From Tigriopus japonicus (Eukaryota; Arthropoda; Copepoda; Harpacticoida; Harpacticidae): DNA of 64,000 bases. The notes beneath the pieces were generated by a model. That model saw only the letters and a program-made list of their open reading frames with translations. It ran no database searches and had not been told where the DNA came from. Made by a program: the position numbers and the translations under genes. The stretch covers positions 29,554 through 93,553 of the forward strand of contig JAAGOF010000312.1 of NCBI GenBank assembly GCA_010645155.1, given 5' to 3'. Every line of letters starts with the position of its first letter. The stretch's first letter is position 1. Shown here one piece after another: positions 33,974-45,081 of this stretch.

Positions 33974-34613
33974 AAGTGCTTCAATGTATTGAGTTTCTTT
34001 TTTGCCATTGCGAAGATTTTTCGGCAGATGGCGCTTCAAGGAGTTTGCCTCTGTCACACTTCCTGGTGGTACTTTTTTACATTTTTGGCACGTTCAAGAC
34101 TGATTGCTAATTCCCAACCTTAAATTCAAAAATAATTTGTGATTCCATGACGATGTGATTGAAAATATAGAATATTATCAAGCCATTACCGTAGTCCTCG
34201 ATCGCCAATTGGGTGTTGGAGTGGACCTAACAACAAAAAAATAAAGAACTTAAGGCTAAGTATATTTACGTACATTCTTTACATTGGCTTTTTGGAGGGG
34301 AAAACATTTCCTAAAACAAGTTAGCTATTGTTTGGTAGAATTGCCTCTCAAAAAATCAAACAAGCTCTTCGCTACAAATTATCAGTTCAGTATTTTGGGC
34401 CAATACGTGACAAATATTTTGCCATTAAATGCCATTATTTGTTTTGATTACTGATCCGACATCTTTTAGCTGCCAAAATACCCTTGGTTAAGAATGTTTA
34501 AGTTAACTCAAAGAATTGATAGCAAAAAAAAAGTTTTACTTCAAATGCAATTCAAAAGTTCTCTGAAAAAAATGCAATTCCTTTACTAAGCTGCTCAAAT
34601 TTTTCTTTCTTGA

Positions 34614-35074
34614 TTGATAGATTCCACCCCTTTTAATCTCGGCATGTCAATCGATGAAATCTTCCACGTCCCACTTTTTCTTGATACCTTTTTCAAAGAC
34701 GATCAAGCCCACAAAAACAAGAATACTTTGAATAACGGCACGTCTTGTACATCAGATGAAATCAAGCTCAAAGGGACAAGTGACAAACTAACGATCGATA
34801 ATCCCTTTTTTATAGGTCTAAGCGTGGCTAATACGGTTCTTTATCGCTGAACTTGAAAGTCTTAAGCCCTAAAAAACCAACCAAAAACACATTTGTAAGT
34901 GATGGAAATAGCACAGAGAATCACATTTGTTGTTGTAGTTGCATCGAGAACTCAAAAGCATATAACTGTAATGGATTAGAGTATGGGGTTCTGCACGGTC
35001 TTTTTTTGAAAGACAGGGCTTTTATCAAAAGGATAAGAGGAAATATTTTGGAAACCCTCAACAATCACTTTTAG
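34614..35074 (+). other. Two adjacent open frames after the receptor gene
   Basis: The frame 34614-34850 begins just before a possible acceptor (TTTCTTGATTGATAG at about 34606-34620) and reads STPFNLGMSIDEIFHVPLF. A second frame follows at 34853-35074 with CCCSC. If a weak donor near the end of the receptor exon (CGTAAAAAC) were used, the first could be an alternative 3' exon, but neither resembles a ligand-binding domain. Confidence 0.2.
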
Positions 35075-35297
35075 GGTCTGTTTAATTCCCTTTAGAGGTA
35101 TCTTTATTATGTTCGAACGTTCGACGGCTGACTCTACGTGGTTAAGTGAAGCGAAATGATAAAGGGAAAAACGAAGCGGAAACTGGCGGTCAAACATATT
35201 CTCGAGGCATGTACTAATGTACTACATCTATTAGTATGATTATAATAATTCCACATGATTCCAGTGCTTCTTGACTACATCCATTGTTTTAAAACAG

Positions 35298-35495
35298 CTT
35301 AAGGAAAAGAAGCGTCAACTAAGTCAAGTTGTGCAGTGCTCATGCTATTGTTTTGATATTTTTCGGGTCAAAGGTTCCCATTGGCTTCATTTTTCTCTCC
35401 TGCACTTCTTGGTTTGTTGGACTTTTTTAAAGCTTCACTTTAAAGCCACTTGCCGCGAGGGTCAAATTGACACTTCTTTCCTATGAGCTTCATTA
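35298..35495 (+). repeat. TAAAGAAGC-family element, degraded copy
   Basis: Matches 51873-52224 through AAGTCAAGTTGT-like, TTTTTCGGGTCAAAGG and GTTTGTTGGACTTTTTTAAAGC blocks and ends CTTCTTTCCTATGAGC. Left end degraded. Confidence 0.6.
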
Positions 35496-35499
35496 CATT

Positions 35500-38450
35500 G
35501 CAAATTCAAAGTCTTGAAAACAAACCAATTTTGGGAAAAAGGTGGGGAAAGGCAAGGAGCATTAACAATTAGTTGGCGATTTAGACCGGTCAAATGGGCT
35601 AATTGGCATTTGGTGTCCTATTTCCGATGACCCTTCCTTTTCTTCCAATTTTCACCAACATTGGTTTGTTTTTTAATATGTTGAATAGGGTCCCACTTCA
35701 ATCCTTGCAAGTGTTGCCTATTGCATATTTATTACACTTACTTGCCAATGGCACAGATATCTGCAGATGCAAGATACATGTCTATTTTGGAGGACATTGT
35801 TCAATGACAGTTGACCTAAGGTTGCTACAATACAAAAAAATGTGAAGATCGTTGCAAAATGATCCTTGCATAAATTTTGAATTCAAATTCTCTGCTCTTG
35901 AAAAATCTTTTCATCAAGTTAGTCTTGCTAAGAGATGTTATTCTTGTCTAAGATAAAGACAAACGGGAGGTTTCAACGTTTTCATGTGCAGTCACTCTGC
36001 TGAAATCAAGGCAAGAGAAAGATGTTCACAGCTTACACCTCTTCAACCCAAAATTTTTGCAAGTTGCTTTATTTTTATCAATTTGGAATGACGCTTTGGT
36101 TTAAACTTCTTGGAGTAGCTTGTTCATGATTATAAAAAATCTAGAGAGGCAGCAGCATTATATTAACAAGATATTAAGGAATTAGGTGAGCCAACAATCT
36201 TGATTTTTAGTTATTCAAAGTTATTCTTAAGGTCATGTTTTTAACTCCTTCTTTGTGGACATGTTCAATCAAGATTGTGCTAAATGGACTTCTCTCAGTA
36301 AAACAGATTGTTGTGATAGAGCAAACATTGACAATATCAATAGCGTCCTACAAATTAGTAAGGGGGCCACCCAGTATGTCGTATCTGTGGATATCTGCGG
36401 CCGATGGTTCTTGAAAAGGCCATTATAAAGCTTGGTATTCACAGTACATTAGCAAGACGTGCTTCGAGGATAGAGATCATTTTTCAACTTTCATACTGTG
36501 AGAGGCATGACTTGATAATTAATTTTAATGTCAAGATCAATGGCGTTAGTCAAAAAGCTTGCGGGACATGACGTCAAATTGAAAATACAAAGAGATACAC
36601 ATGTGTTTTTCAAGCGGCAAGAGAATAAATTAGATATGATTACTTTTCAGCAAAGATTTTGAATCCTTGCTTTTTGCAAATGCGCCCTTACATCATTTGA
36701 GATGTTTCACCAAACTGACATTAACCAAAAACGGATTCGTGTAGAAACGTTAACTCATGCAATGTGAAAAAAGTTCTTTGTGGATGGATCTCAAGTTGTT
36801 GATTTAATTAAAATGTTTTCACAGACCTGGTATTTTTAACAATCTTTTTAAAGTTCGTTGGAGAGCAGGTCTGAGATCTAATACATCCCTAAACAATTGG
36901 CCCCCAGAATCCCTAGCTGAATTCGTCTTTCCCACTCATCCATTGTAATTAATTACAATTACAATTATTTGGAAATTTAGTTGTAATTACAAGTACAAGT
37001 ACAAGTACATCACAGGTCTGATAATGAAAACACTGAATTTTAAACATCTCCAAGATTCTTGAACAAAATTTAATTGCACTCTAGAATATTGTTGTCAAAT
37101 ATAGCCAGATAGAGTCTAAAGGAACTTTAAAATGTGTTCAAACCCAAACCCAATCCACACACGAAGAATCCAATTCTCTCGCTAACCTCTGGGCCCTCAC
37201 CATTTTACAATGGCTTGTTTTCCAGAATAAATCAATGCTTCGTCGTTTAGCGAGGAAAACGGCCAAGTTGAAGGAATTAATTTACACTCCTCCGAGATTC
37301 TTTGGAAGTAAAAGGGCCTTTGGTCATAAGAATGTTAATTAAAGAAATGTTGGGGAATACGAAAACAAGAGTCGTGGTCCTTTACGTCAACAAATTCTTC
37401 GCTTTTAATGGATTTTTACCTTTGTATGTTGTGCATCTGGGGTCACTATCATTCACTTTACTTAAGGGGACATTCTTAAACTATTCAAATTTCAGCGACT
37501 CTCTTGCTTCAACTTTCTAGCTTAAACTAGAAATGGTATTTCAAGATACTTTTGTTGACCCCATTCAAAACATATTTTGGCCTCAGTGTGTAATGAAGTG
37601 TTGGTCGACAAAAACATTCAACCCTTTTGACTCCGGACAATGTGAACGCCTTCACAAATGATGAAAGCGATTAAAGTCTAAATGTGGTCAGCAAAAAAAG
37701 ATCTGATCTCGTTTGATATAAGCCCAGCATCTTATTCCAACTTTGGGCTTCGGCCGAATTTATGAGTCCATATACACTTCATTCAGCGATCAGTTAGTAG
37801 GTATATTTTGTGACCACCAAATTGAAAGTCAGCGAAGACGACGAAAATCATCTCCTTTTCGGAATCTGAAAGATGCAGAGGTACCTAAAACATCGTCCTC
37901 TATGGTTTTCTTTTTTCAGTCGATCAAAAGACACGTAAAGCTAAAGCAGAAATAAATAACTCTTACCATTAGAAGAGCACAAATAAACTTTAACCAAATA
38001 ACTTCCCTTATCTTGTCCTGAATGACTCTTCATAATCGAATCAACCAACAAAATCAGAAAGGTTTCTAATTAATCGTGCTTTACCAAAGTTCAAAAAATC
38101 AGAGAAACCTTTGACTTAAGTTTGATTAAGACTGCCTAAAAGAAAAAGCATAAAATACAGAAAATATAAAAATCCCTTCTCTCTCAAAAATGACCCTCCA
38201 AATATGTTCATTGTAATGTCTGTTTTCTTTATAAAAATAAGACTACCAATTTAGCCATTTTGTTATGCCTTTGTTACTCGACATTTTAGACCTTTCCTTT
38301 TTAGAATTCATTATGGCAAAGCGATTAATCGGTTTAATCCATCGATTTCGGCTAAGAAAAAAATCTAGAGATCCCTAAATAGACACTTGCTCAAAAATAT
38401 TGTTACATTTCGGTAAGTGTGCAGAATATCATGGTAAATGCTGTGGTAAT
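35500..38450. other. Intergenic, AATTAC-rich fragment at 36940-37020
   Basis: Apart from an AATTAC-rich block ending in CACAGGTCTG at 37020, a fragment of the hAT-like AATTAC family, I see nothing supported. A CAGACCTG at 36832 could be its left end, but the flanking octamers do not match. The frame at 37302-37520 has no motif. Confidence 0.5.
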
Positions 38451-38454
38451 TAAT

Positions 38455-39375
38455 CAGACCTGTGATGTAATTGTTTTTTCAATTGCAATTACGTTTTTGC
38501 AATTACATTTCCAAGTAATTATAATTGTATTGAATTACATTTGAGATCAAAATAACCGTAAGTGTAATGAATTACATTTGAGATCAAAGTAACCGTAATT
38601 GTAATGAATAACATTTGAGCCCATGTAATTGTATGCGGTTATTGTGATTGGAGAGATTTTACTTGTGCTCTAAGAGCACCTCCAAATCCAAGGGAATCGA
38701 GACTAGTTCGAACAATGAAGTCCTCCTCTCTTCTTTATCGGGCTCCTTCATAGTTCAATTTGTTACCCATTAGTCTTCGTCGGGAATATGTACAGTTTAG
38801 GGCTTATCCTCTAACAGCTTTTAAAGCAGGATTAGACAAATTTGTAAATACTATTCCTGACCAACCCACTATTCAAGGGTTGTACAGACCTGCCAACAGT
38901 AAGTAACTCATTGGTAGATCAAATTTCGTATCATCGTTAATTATATAAATTATATCAATCATTATAAATCTCTTTACTGGGAATCCGATTCCTTGTAGCA
39001 GTATTGAAAAATCACCCCCCAAAATAAAAATTGACATTTTTCAATTACAAATTACATTTTCACCTAAATAAGAAGTTCTGGGAAAAGAATTTTCGGAAAA
39101 TTTCCCCCGTCCTTCAAATCTATTTTGGTTTGTAAATTCATTCACAAAAATCTCACAGGTTTGTCATGCTCTTTGTACATTTTGTACTTGAAGAGAAAGG
39201 AGTTCAAGTTTGGTTTGAAAAATAATGGAATTGAATGGAATTCAATTACTTTTGAAGGTAATTGTAAATGTAATTAGTTATATTTGAAATACAGTGCTTG
39301 TAATTTTATTCAATTACTTGCGAGGCCAATGTAATTGTAAGTAATTACATTTTAGAAGTAATTGACACAAGTCTG
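38455..39375. mobile_element. AATTAC-rich hAT-like element, copy 2 (hosts a LINE end)
   Basis: It starts CAGACCTGTGATGTAATTG and ends with ACAAGTCTG. Flanks TAATTAAT and TAATCAAC agree at six of eight bases. The right third matches copy 1 at 12660-12937. A LINE 3' fragment occupies about 38650-39025. Confidence 0.72.
38660..39025 (+). pseudogene. LINE ORF2 C-terminus and 3' tail
   Basis: The frame REYVQFRAYPLTAFKAGLDK, then TIPDQPTIQGLYRPANSK and a stop, is the C-terminal end of a LINE reverse transcriptase protein. About 65 bases of 3' sequence follow, and then TGGGAATCCGATTCCTTGTA, which closely matches the tail of SINE family B. The copy is 5'-truncated, as is usual for LINEs. Whether the tail is the LINE's own end or a separate SINE scrap is not certain. 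Confidence 0.72.
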
Positions 39376-40272
39376 TAATCAACGCGAAAAATCTTTGTTT
39401 TATTTGGTGTTTGAAACAATGAAAGGACCAAACATTATTGCAAGGGAAAAAGTATTGAAGTAATATCCTAATGATGAGGGCCAAGAACACTCTTAGATCA
39501 CCAATGGAAAATCGAAGAAAAAAACTTCGAAATATTGCAGTAAATAAAGGGGAAAGTACTTCATAAACATTGTTTGAATAAATTTTAAAAAACTCGTTGT
39601 TTCTCTCATTTCTGGCTTAAGTGCTTGTCTTGTATACATTATATCAAGGACTCCATGATTATATAGATGATCATTTTTTTCACGGAATCTCATTCCATGA
39701 AGCGATGAAAAAAATCATCAACCTAAATAGATATACGGCGCCAAAAATGGGAATTATACGGAGACCTTGCAGAATAGAATAAATAGCCTTCTATAGATTT
39801 AAACAATTCTATCCAACACATTATTGACCGAAGTTACCATTCAGACTAAAAAGAGGCCCGAAATTTTCAAACCATCAGGAGTAGAAACTCTTATTTTGAA
39901 AAAAAAACACCTTCTTCAAGTAAACCTATCCAGCTCCGCAAAGAGTGTTTGGAAAGTTGTTAAAAACCGGTCGATTTCTTGGGAGAAGAGTGCCTCCAAA
40001 GATCTTCATTAGATTATGAGTGTATTCACAGATTACTGTAGTCAAGGACGGCTGTACAGTGGTTCTTGCTGCAGTGTACTTCGACATTTCTATGGAGCGA
40101 CATACATTTTGAAAGAAGAATAGATGAGAGCCAAATGCATAGGAGAATAGGAGACCTGTCAAGATCTTACGAGAACCCCCACATGATGGATTAATGCTTT
40201 GCCACAAAAGCGAACGAGTGACTTTACCATCAAGTTTCTACTTAACTTCAACCCTACTTCAACAACTAGCCC
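39376..40272. other. Intergenic, no gene recognised
   Basis: Short frames on both strands without motifs. Confidence 0.45.
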
Positions 40273-40280
40273 TCTCTACT

Positions 40281-41025
40281 AGTGATGGGGGGCAAACAAG
40301 AGATTGGGCAAGCTGTACTGGCACAGTGCTTGGGCTTGCTGAAGCTTGGCATAGCTTGGCCTGGGTGTTTGTACAAGTACTTTTCCCAACTAACAGATTT
40401 GCCAAATTTGCTATTAACGAAGAATAAACTTGCCATCCGAATTTCACTAAACCAGGCTGATTCAGCTAAATAGGGCCCATACCTTTGAAAGGATGTATTT
40501 TTAAGAAAATTACACACTTCAATTTCCTCACAGGGGGAAATGCAAAATATTTCGAGAATACTAAAAAAAGATTTGGCATTTTACTTTTTCATGCCGGCTG
40601 GTGTGATCTGATGAACGCCTACGAGTGTCGAACTAGTTTACTTCCGTATAACCTGTTTCTATGTCGTCACTCAGCATTTTCATCATCCCGAGAAATACAC
40701 GTTTTCCACTCTCTACTTTTCTCGTCTTCTACTCGTTCACGATCATGCGACCGGCAACTCTGAGTAAACGAGATTGTTCTGGAAGTGTGACTTCTAAATC
40801 TCGGTCTTGATTAGCCTCAAAAGTGCATTCATGTGTGGCCTAGAACCGAAACAGAAAAAAACCATGGTTTTGCAAATGCTATCCAAATTGAAATATTTTT
40901 TGTATCATTTCCACAATTTGTTGCTAAATTATTAAGGTCAAAAGATCATTGCCCAAGTGATGCTTGTCAACAACTTTTTCTTGGGTGTCTGTGATGACTC
41001 ATTACTTGCCCAAGTCACATCACTA
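40281..41025. mobile_element. hAT-like non-autonomous element, TAGTGATGG family, copy 1
   Basis: Perfect octamers CTCTCTAC flank it (40273-40280, 41026-41033). Ends are TAGTGATGGGGGGC and ACATCACTA, a short inverted pair. It closely resembles 45100-45806 along its length, but has an extra ~157 bases at about 40594-40750, bordered by CCGGC on both sides, which suggests a further small insertion. Confidence 0.92.
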
Positions 41026-41370
41026 CTCTCTACTAGTTTTCAATAAGGGTCATTACCGTACCCCTCCGATCAGTTTTGCCATTAAGGCCAAATTTCGTTT
41101 CATCAAAATTTGGCCAAAGTTCGGTTACTTACTTTCACAAAAGCTTAACGTTTCCATTTTCTATCAAATGTAATGCATGATATTTCGTCTTGCTGATACA
41201 TCTTGAAAACCCACTGAATTTTTTAACTACATGACTATACTTCAAAATCTTTTAAGTTTAATATGGTCGAGTGAGTAAAACTTCGTCAGTCCTGCTTCAA
41301 TTGGTGGAAGACTTGACTTGATCAGGCATGCTCTGGAAAAATTAAAGAAAAAGTCAACAGATCTTTTAAG

Positions 41371-41618
41371 GGAGGAGACGTGGTGTCGTGGTTAGCGCAG
41401 TTTCCTGTAGTGAGAGAGGTCCCAAGTTCGATTCTCCTCCCCGACCTCTCTCAGGGAAACTTTTAGACGCTAATCCACATCCACAGACGGAGAACCAATC
41501 TGATACCGGACACGAGATTGCCTATTGGAAATGATTTGGAAGATGTGATGGCTGGCTTCGCAGGCCGGGCGAGGCTCAAACCTCCGACCCTAGCACCCAC
41601 AATCAAAAAAAAAAAAAA
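41371..41618 (+). mobile_element. tRNA-derived SINE, family A, full copy
   Basis: Head GGAGGAGACGTGGTGTCGTG with A-box-like TGGTTAGCGCAGT, B-box AAGTTCGATTCTCC, a body ending GGCCGGGCGAGG and a poly(A) run at 41605-41618. AGATCT occurs just upstream (41360) and right after the poly(A), a possible short target duplication. Confidence 0.88.
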
Positions 41619-41619
41619 G

Positions 41620-44250
41620 ATCTGCTTGGTGCACTCAAGAGCAAGCTTTGTTCGTTATTCCATTTCATGTTGCAAACTCCTATATTTCTAAGTCACCAAG
41701 TGTAGCCTGATTGCCCGAAAGATATTCATGGAAAAAAGGCCGACAGGAAATATATATTTTCATTCAAATAGACCATCTAATCATTGTTGGCAGCATTCCT
41801 GATTATAGTTAGGCAAGGACCCTCTAGCACTGTCCTAGGGTCCTTGTACAAGGCATAAAATTCAGGACAGCAGAAGTACAAATGTTCAGGTCGGCAAATT
41901 TAGAAATAAGGATTCAATGATAAAATAACATTGATAAGAGTGTGCAACATACATGGATCATATTTTCTTTGTTACGAATAACCACATGATTGAAAGAAAA
42001 TCATGTAGCTTAATACTTTCAATGCAATAAAAAAATTCTGATCCTGCAGAGTCTGAAGTGATTTAACGGGTAATTTTGCTTACTAGAGAGAAAAATCATT
42101 GTCCCCCACATTTCAGTTTTTAAAGTCACCCTTACCGTTAGCCATTTAGATATTGTATATATTTCGTGATATTATTAAGCGGGTGACTCGCTATTGCTAT
42201 GACAATTTCTCCAAAAATGCATGTTTGGTTGAAAGGTTGGGAGAGATTCGAAGTTGGCAGGTATACGGAACTTCCGCGAATTTCTAAGGGAGAGACTGAA
42301 GAATAAAAATTGATCAGAAAGCAAACACTGACCGTTGTTTTTAGGTCTCCAACAATGCACCATTTATAGTTCCCCAATCTTAAATCTGTATTTTAAGAAA
42401 GGCTTGCGCATATGTTAAGACTGAATTGCTCTTTTTTGGTTTCTTTGTCTTGAAGTTTTTTTTCTTCAAATTATGAGATTATAATAAAACTAATCGCAAT
42501 AACTATTTGCGTTCACTTGGTTGGCTTTACAATAAAAATGAGTAATGGATTTACCTTCAATCGAAATTTGATTTCTTCAAAACTTTTTGATAACATAATG
42601 TTTATAAAACTACCTACAAGGTTCTTCAAGAAGAAGCGATTTTCATTTTTAGTGTTGATTTTTTAATAGCACCCTTTTTGCAACTTAAAGTAACGTAATT
42701 GCATTTTTTGAGTTTTTTATGAAATTTAAAACAAAAAATTCAATAAGTTTCGCAACAAATGGTTTCTGTCTAATTTCTTTTATATATTTCGGTATGATTT
42801 GAATATTTTCTTAAACATGTTAATGTTATTTGCTTGAATAGTGCTTAAATATTTGGCATTCAAAATGACGTACTTTCGGCCGCTCTACTAATCATGAATC
42901 ATTCTTTTTGTTGACATCTTGGAATGCCTATAAGTTATAACTCAAAAGTGTTCCTTATTCTAAGAAAAATACAAATCATACCTCGAAAAAAACTAACGCT
43001 TCTACAAAGGTTCTTCAAAATATGTAGATTTTCTTTTTTTGCGTTTTAAGTTGCAATATTTGATTTGACTCACAAAAACAATCAATACTCATTCCTCAAA
43101 TGATTTAAACATGACCCACGACGTCGCTCTTATTTGATGTCCTCATTTTTGGACAAGTCTGCAGTACAAGTAACACAATTTAAAAGAAAGGGTAGGACGC
43201 ACAGCTTTCGACTAATTATGTGTTTGTCATTTGGTGGCCATTCGTGGCTTTTTTCTACCCACATTTTGTTGCAGGGTTGCGTGAGAAAAAGTTTAAAGTT
43301 GTGGGCATCTGAAAACTTCATTTCAATCCCTCTATCTTTAGTAAGTGCAAAAACTAATCATCCACTTTGCTTATTTGGAGTACAAGAGCTAGATATTTAG
43401 TACATACTTGTCCAAAAGCATATCACTTCTTTGGCTTGGCAAGGGCTGAAAGGTCATACTCAGTCATAGATAAAGACTGAACCTATTTCAGTTTATAACC
43501 AACCCATGCTTGAACTTGGCAAAATTGTGTGTATACAAATGGTGCAATTTAGAGCAAGTGGAGAGATTAAGAGTGCTCACTCAAGGAAAAAGTGGCAGCA
43601 TGAAAAATGATCTATTGGGACCACACGCATTTTTTTCATTAGCAAAACATCAACAAACATGTGATTATGCCAGTGATCAAGCCCGAGCCAACTCCATTTA
43701 AGTTTCACGACCACCTTACATCATGAATGCATTTAGGAAGACATAAAACTCATATATTTCACTAAATGTGCCAAGACTGTACCACTTTTCTCTCTCTTTT
43801 TATTGGAAGAAAAAGAAAAAAGTGAAAAATACGTTGTCTTAATCAATCAGGTACGTCAAGTGCCAGAAAGTGGTTTTTTTTCAAAAATGAGCAAAAAATG
43901 CACCAAATTTTTACAAAAATAACCAAAATGCGTAAAATTTTGACCAAAAGTGTCAAAAATGTAATAAATGCAAATCAACAGGAAAAAGCAAAACAATGCA
44001 AATAAATTGGATTTCACCCATCACCGTTTTCAGCAACAAAAAGTTACGCTTTGACACTAGAGATGGTTTTGGAAGTGCAACCATCTCCATATTAATTGCT
44101 TGGAACCAATGTTTACGAAGAGTATCTTCACAGCGTGATTGGCGTGCATATACATAGGCCCATTATTTGGATGGCTCTCTACTTTTGGATTGACATTTGA
44201 TTAGGATTCATCATGAGGCAAAAGCTTGTGGGCAATTTAAGAACAATTCT
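41620..44250. other. Intergenic, one dispersed repeat
   Basis: The block 43070-43200 matches 53245-53380 (CAATCAATACTCATT-like, AAACATGACCCACG). No other feature is supported in this 2.6-kb AT-rich stretch. A 70-base block at 41039-41110 matches the reverse of 49835-49920 (see findings). Confidence 0.45.
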
Positions 44251-44260
44251 TACCCTTGCA

Positions 44261-44364
44261 ATGATTTCAAAACGTTTCGGGTTTGGGTTTGCCTCCTCCA
44301 TGTTCCATCGTTTGAATTTGCATTGTGATCTTCCATGGGAAAACACTGATGAAAACTCGTATGG
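44261..44364 (+). CDS. Candidate first exon, paralog A
   Basis: ATG at 44261 opens a 104-base frame that ends at a donor GTAAGC. It reads MISKRFGFGFASSMFHRLNL and then HCDLPWENTDENSY. The block at 59835-59938 has the same length, phase, start and donor, with about two thirds of residues identical. Similarity also extends about 200 bases upstream, so either a duplicated gene start or a duplicated repeat is possible. Family unknown. Confidence 0.3.
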
Positions 44365-45081
44365 GTAAGCCTAATAAAAGAGATCATTAAAATGCGCTCA
44401 TTTTCAGGTTCTAGGCAACACAAGGCAATCTGTGGATTACGGGGTCTTTGACCAAGTTGCAAAATGCAATTTGATTCAAAAGAATCAAATTTTGCAAGTT
44501 TTTGCTTCATGACAACTTTGGTCTAGTATGGAACCTTTTGATGACAGACCAGATATTTCTGGTGTTTAAAAATTGAAATAGTCCCTTTTGTGACTTCTCG
44601 ATAATTCATTGGTGCTTGCTTTAATCAAAAAAGCACTGAAACTTAGCGAAGAAAGACAGACGCTGGACAAATATATTTTGGCCCTGAACCATGTCTCCCA
44701 CTTTCCCGAAATATTTACAAAGACGTAATCAAGAAAGGGGTTAACCCGTTTAAGTATTGGAATAAATCTTCCTCGTGCAGACAAACTGAAATTTTCTTTC
44801 TCCAAAACAAGTCTCAAAGAAATAAATGGCGTTTCTTTGAGCTGGAGAAGTCATTTTTAAATCCCAGAAAATTTCGAAACCACTTTTGACATGCAAATGC
44901 AATGTTGAACACTTATATGAATTCGGTTAATTAAAAATTCCCTTGGTTGGGGCCTCGCCTCAACCAATGCTCCCAAGCTCAACTGCATTAATTATATTTT
45001 AGTATTGGACGTTACTCTTTTGGTCTATCCGATTCATCGATTAAGTTATTCGAGGAGTGATTCACACGCACTAGCTAGTAC

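Noticed and set aside
36832..37020. CAGACCTG...CAGGTCTG pair as a complete element
   Set aside because: The flanking octamers (TGTTTTCA and ATAATGAA) do not match.
41371..41445. A functional tRNA gene at the SINE head
   Set aside because: The promoter boxes are there, but a cloverleaf does not close, and a long SINE body with poly(A) follows.
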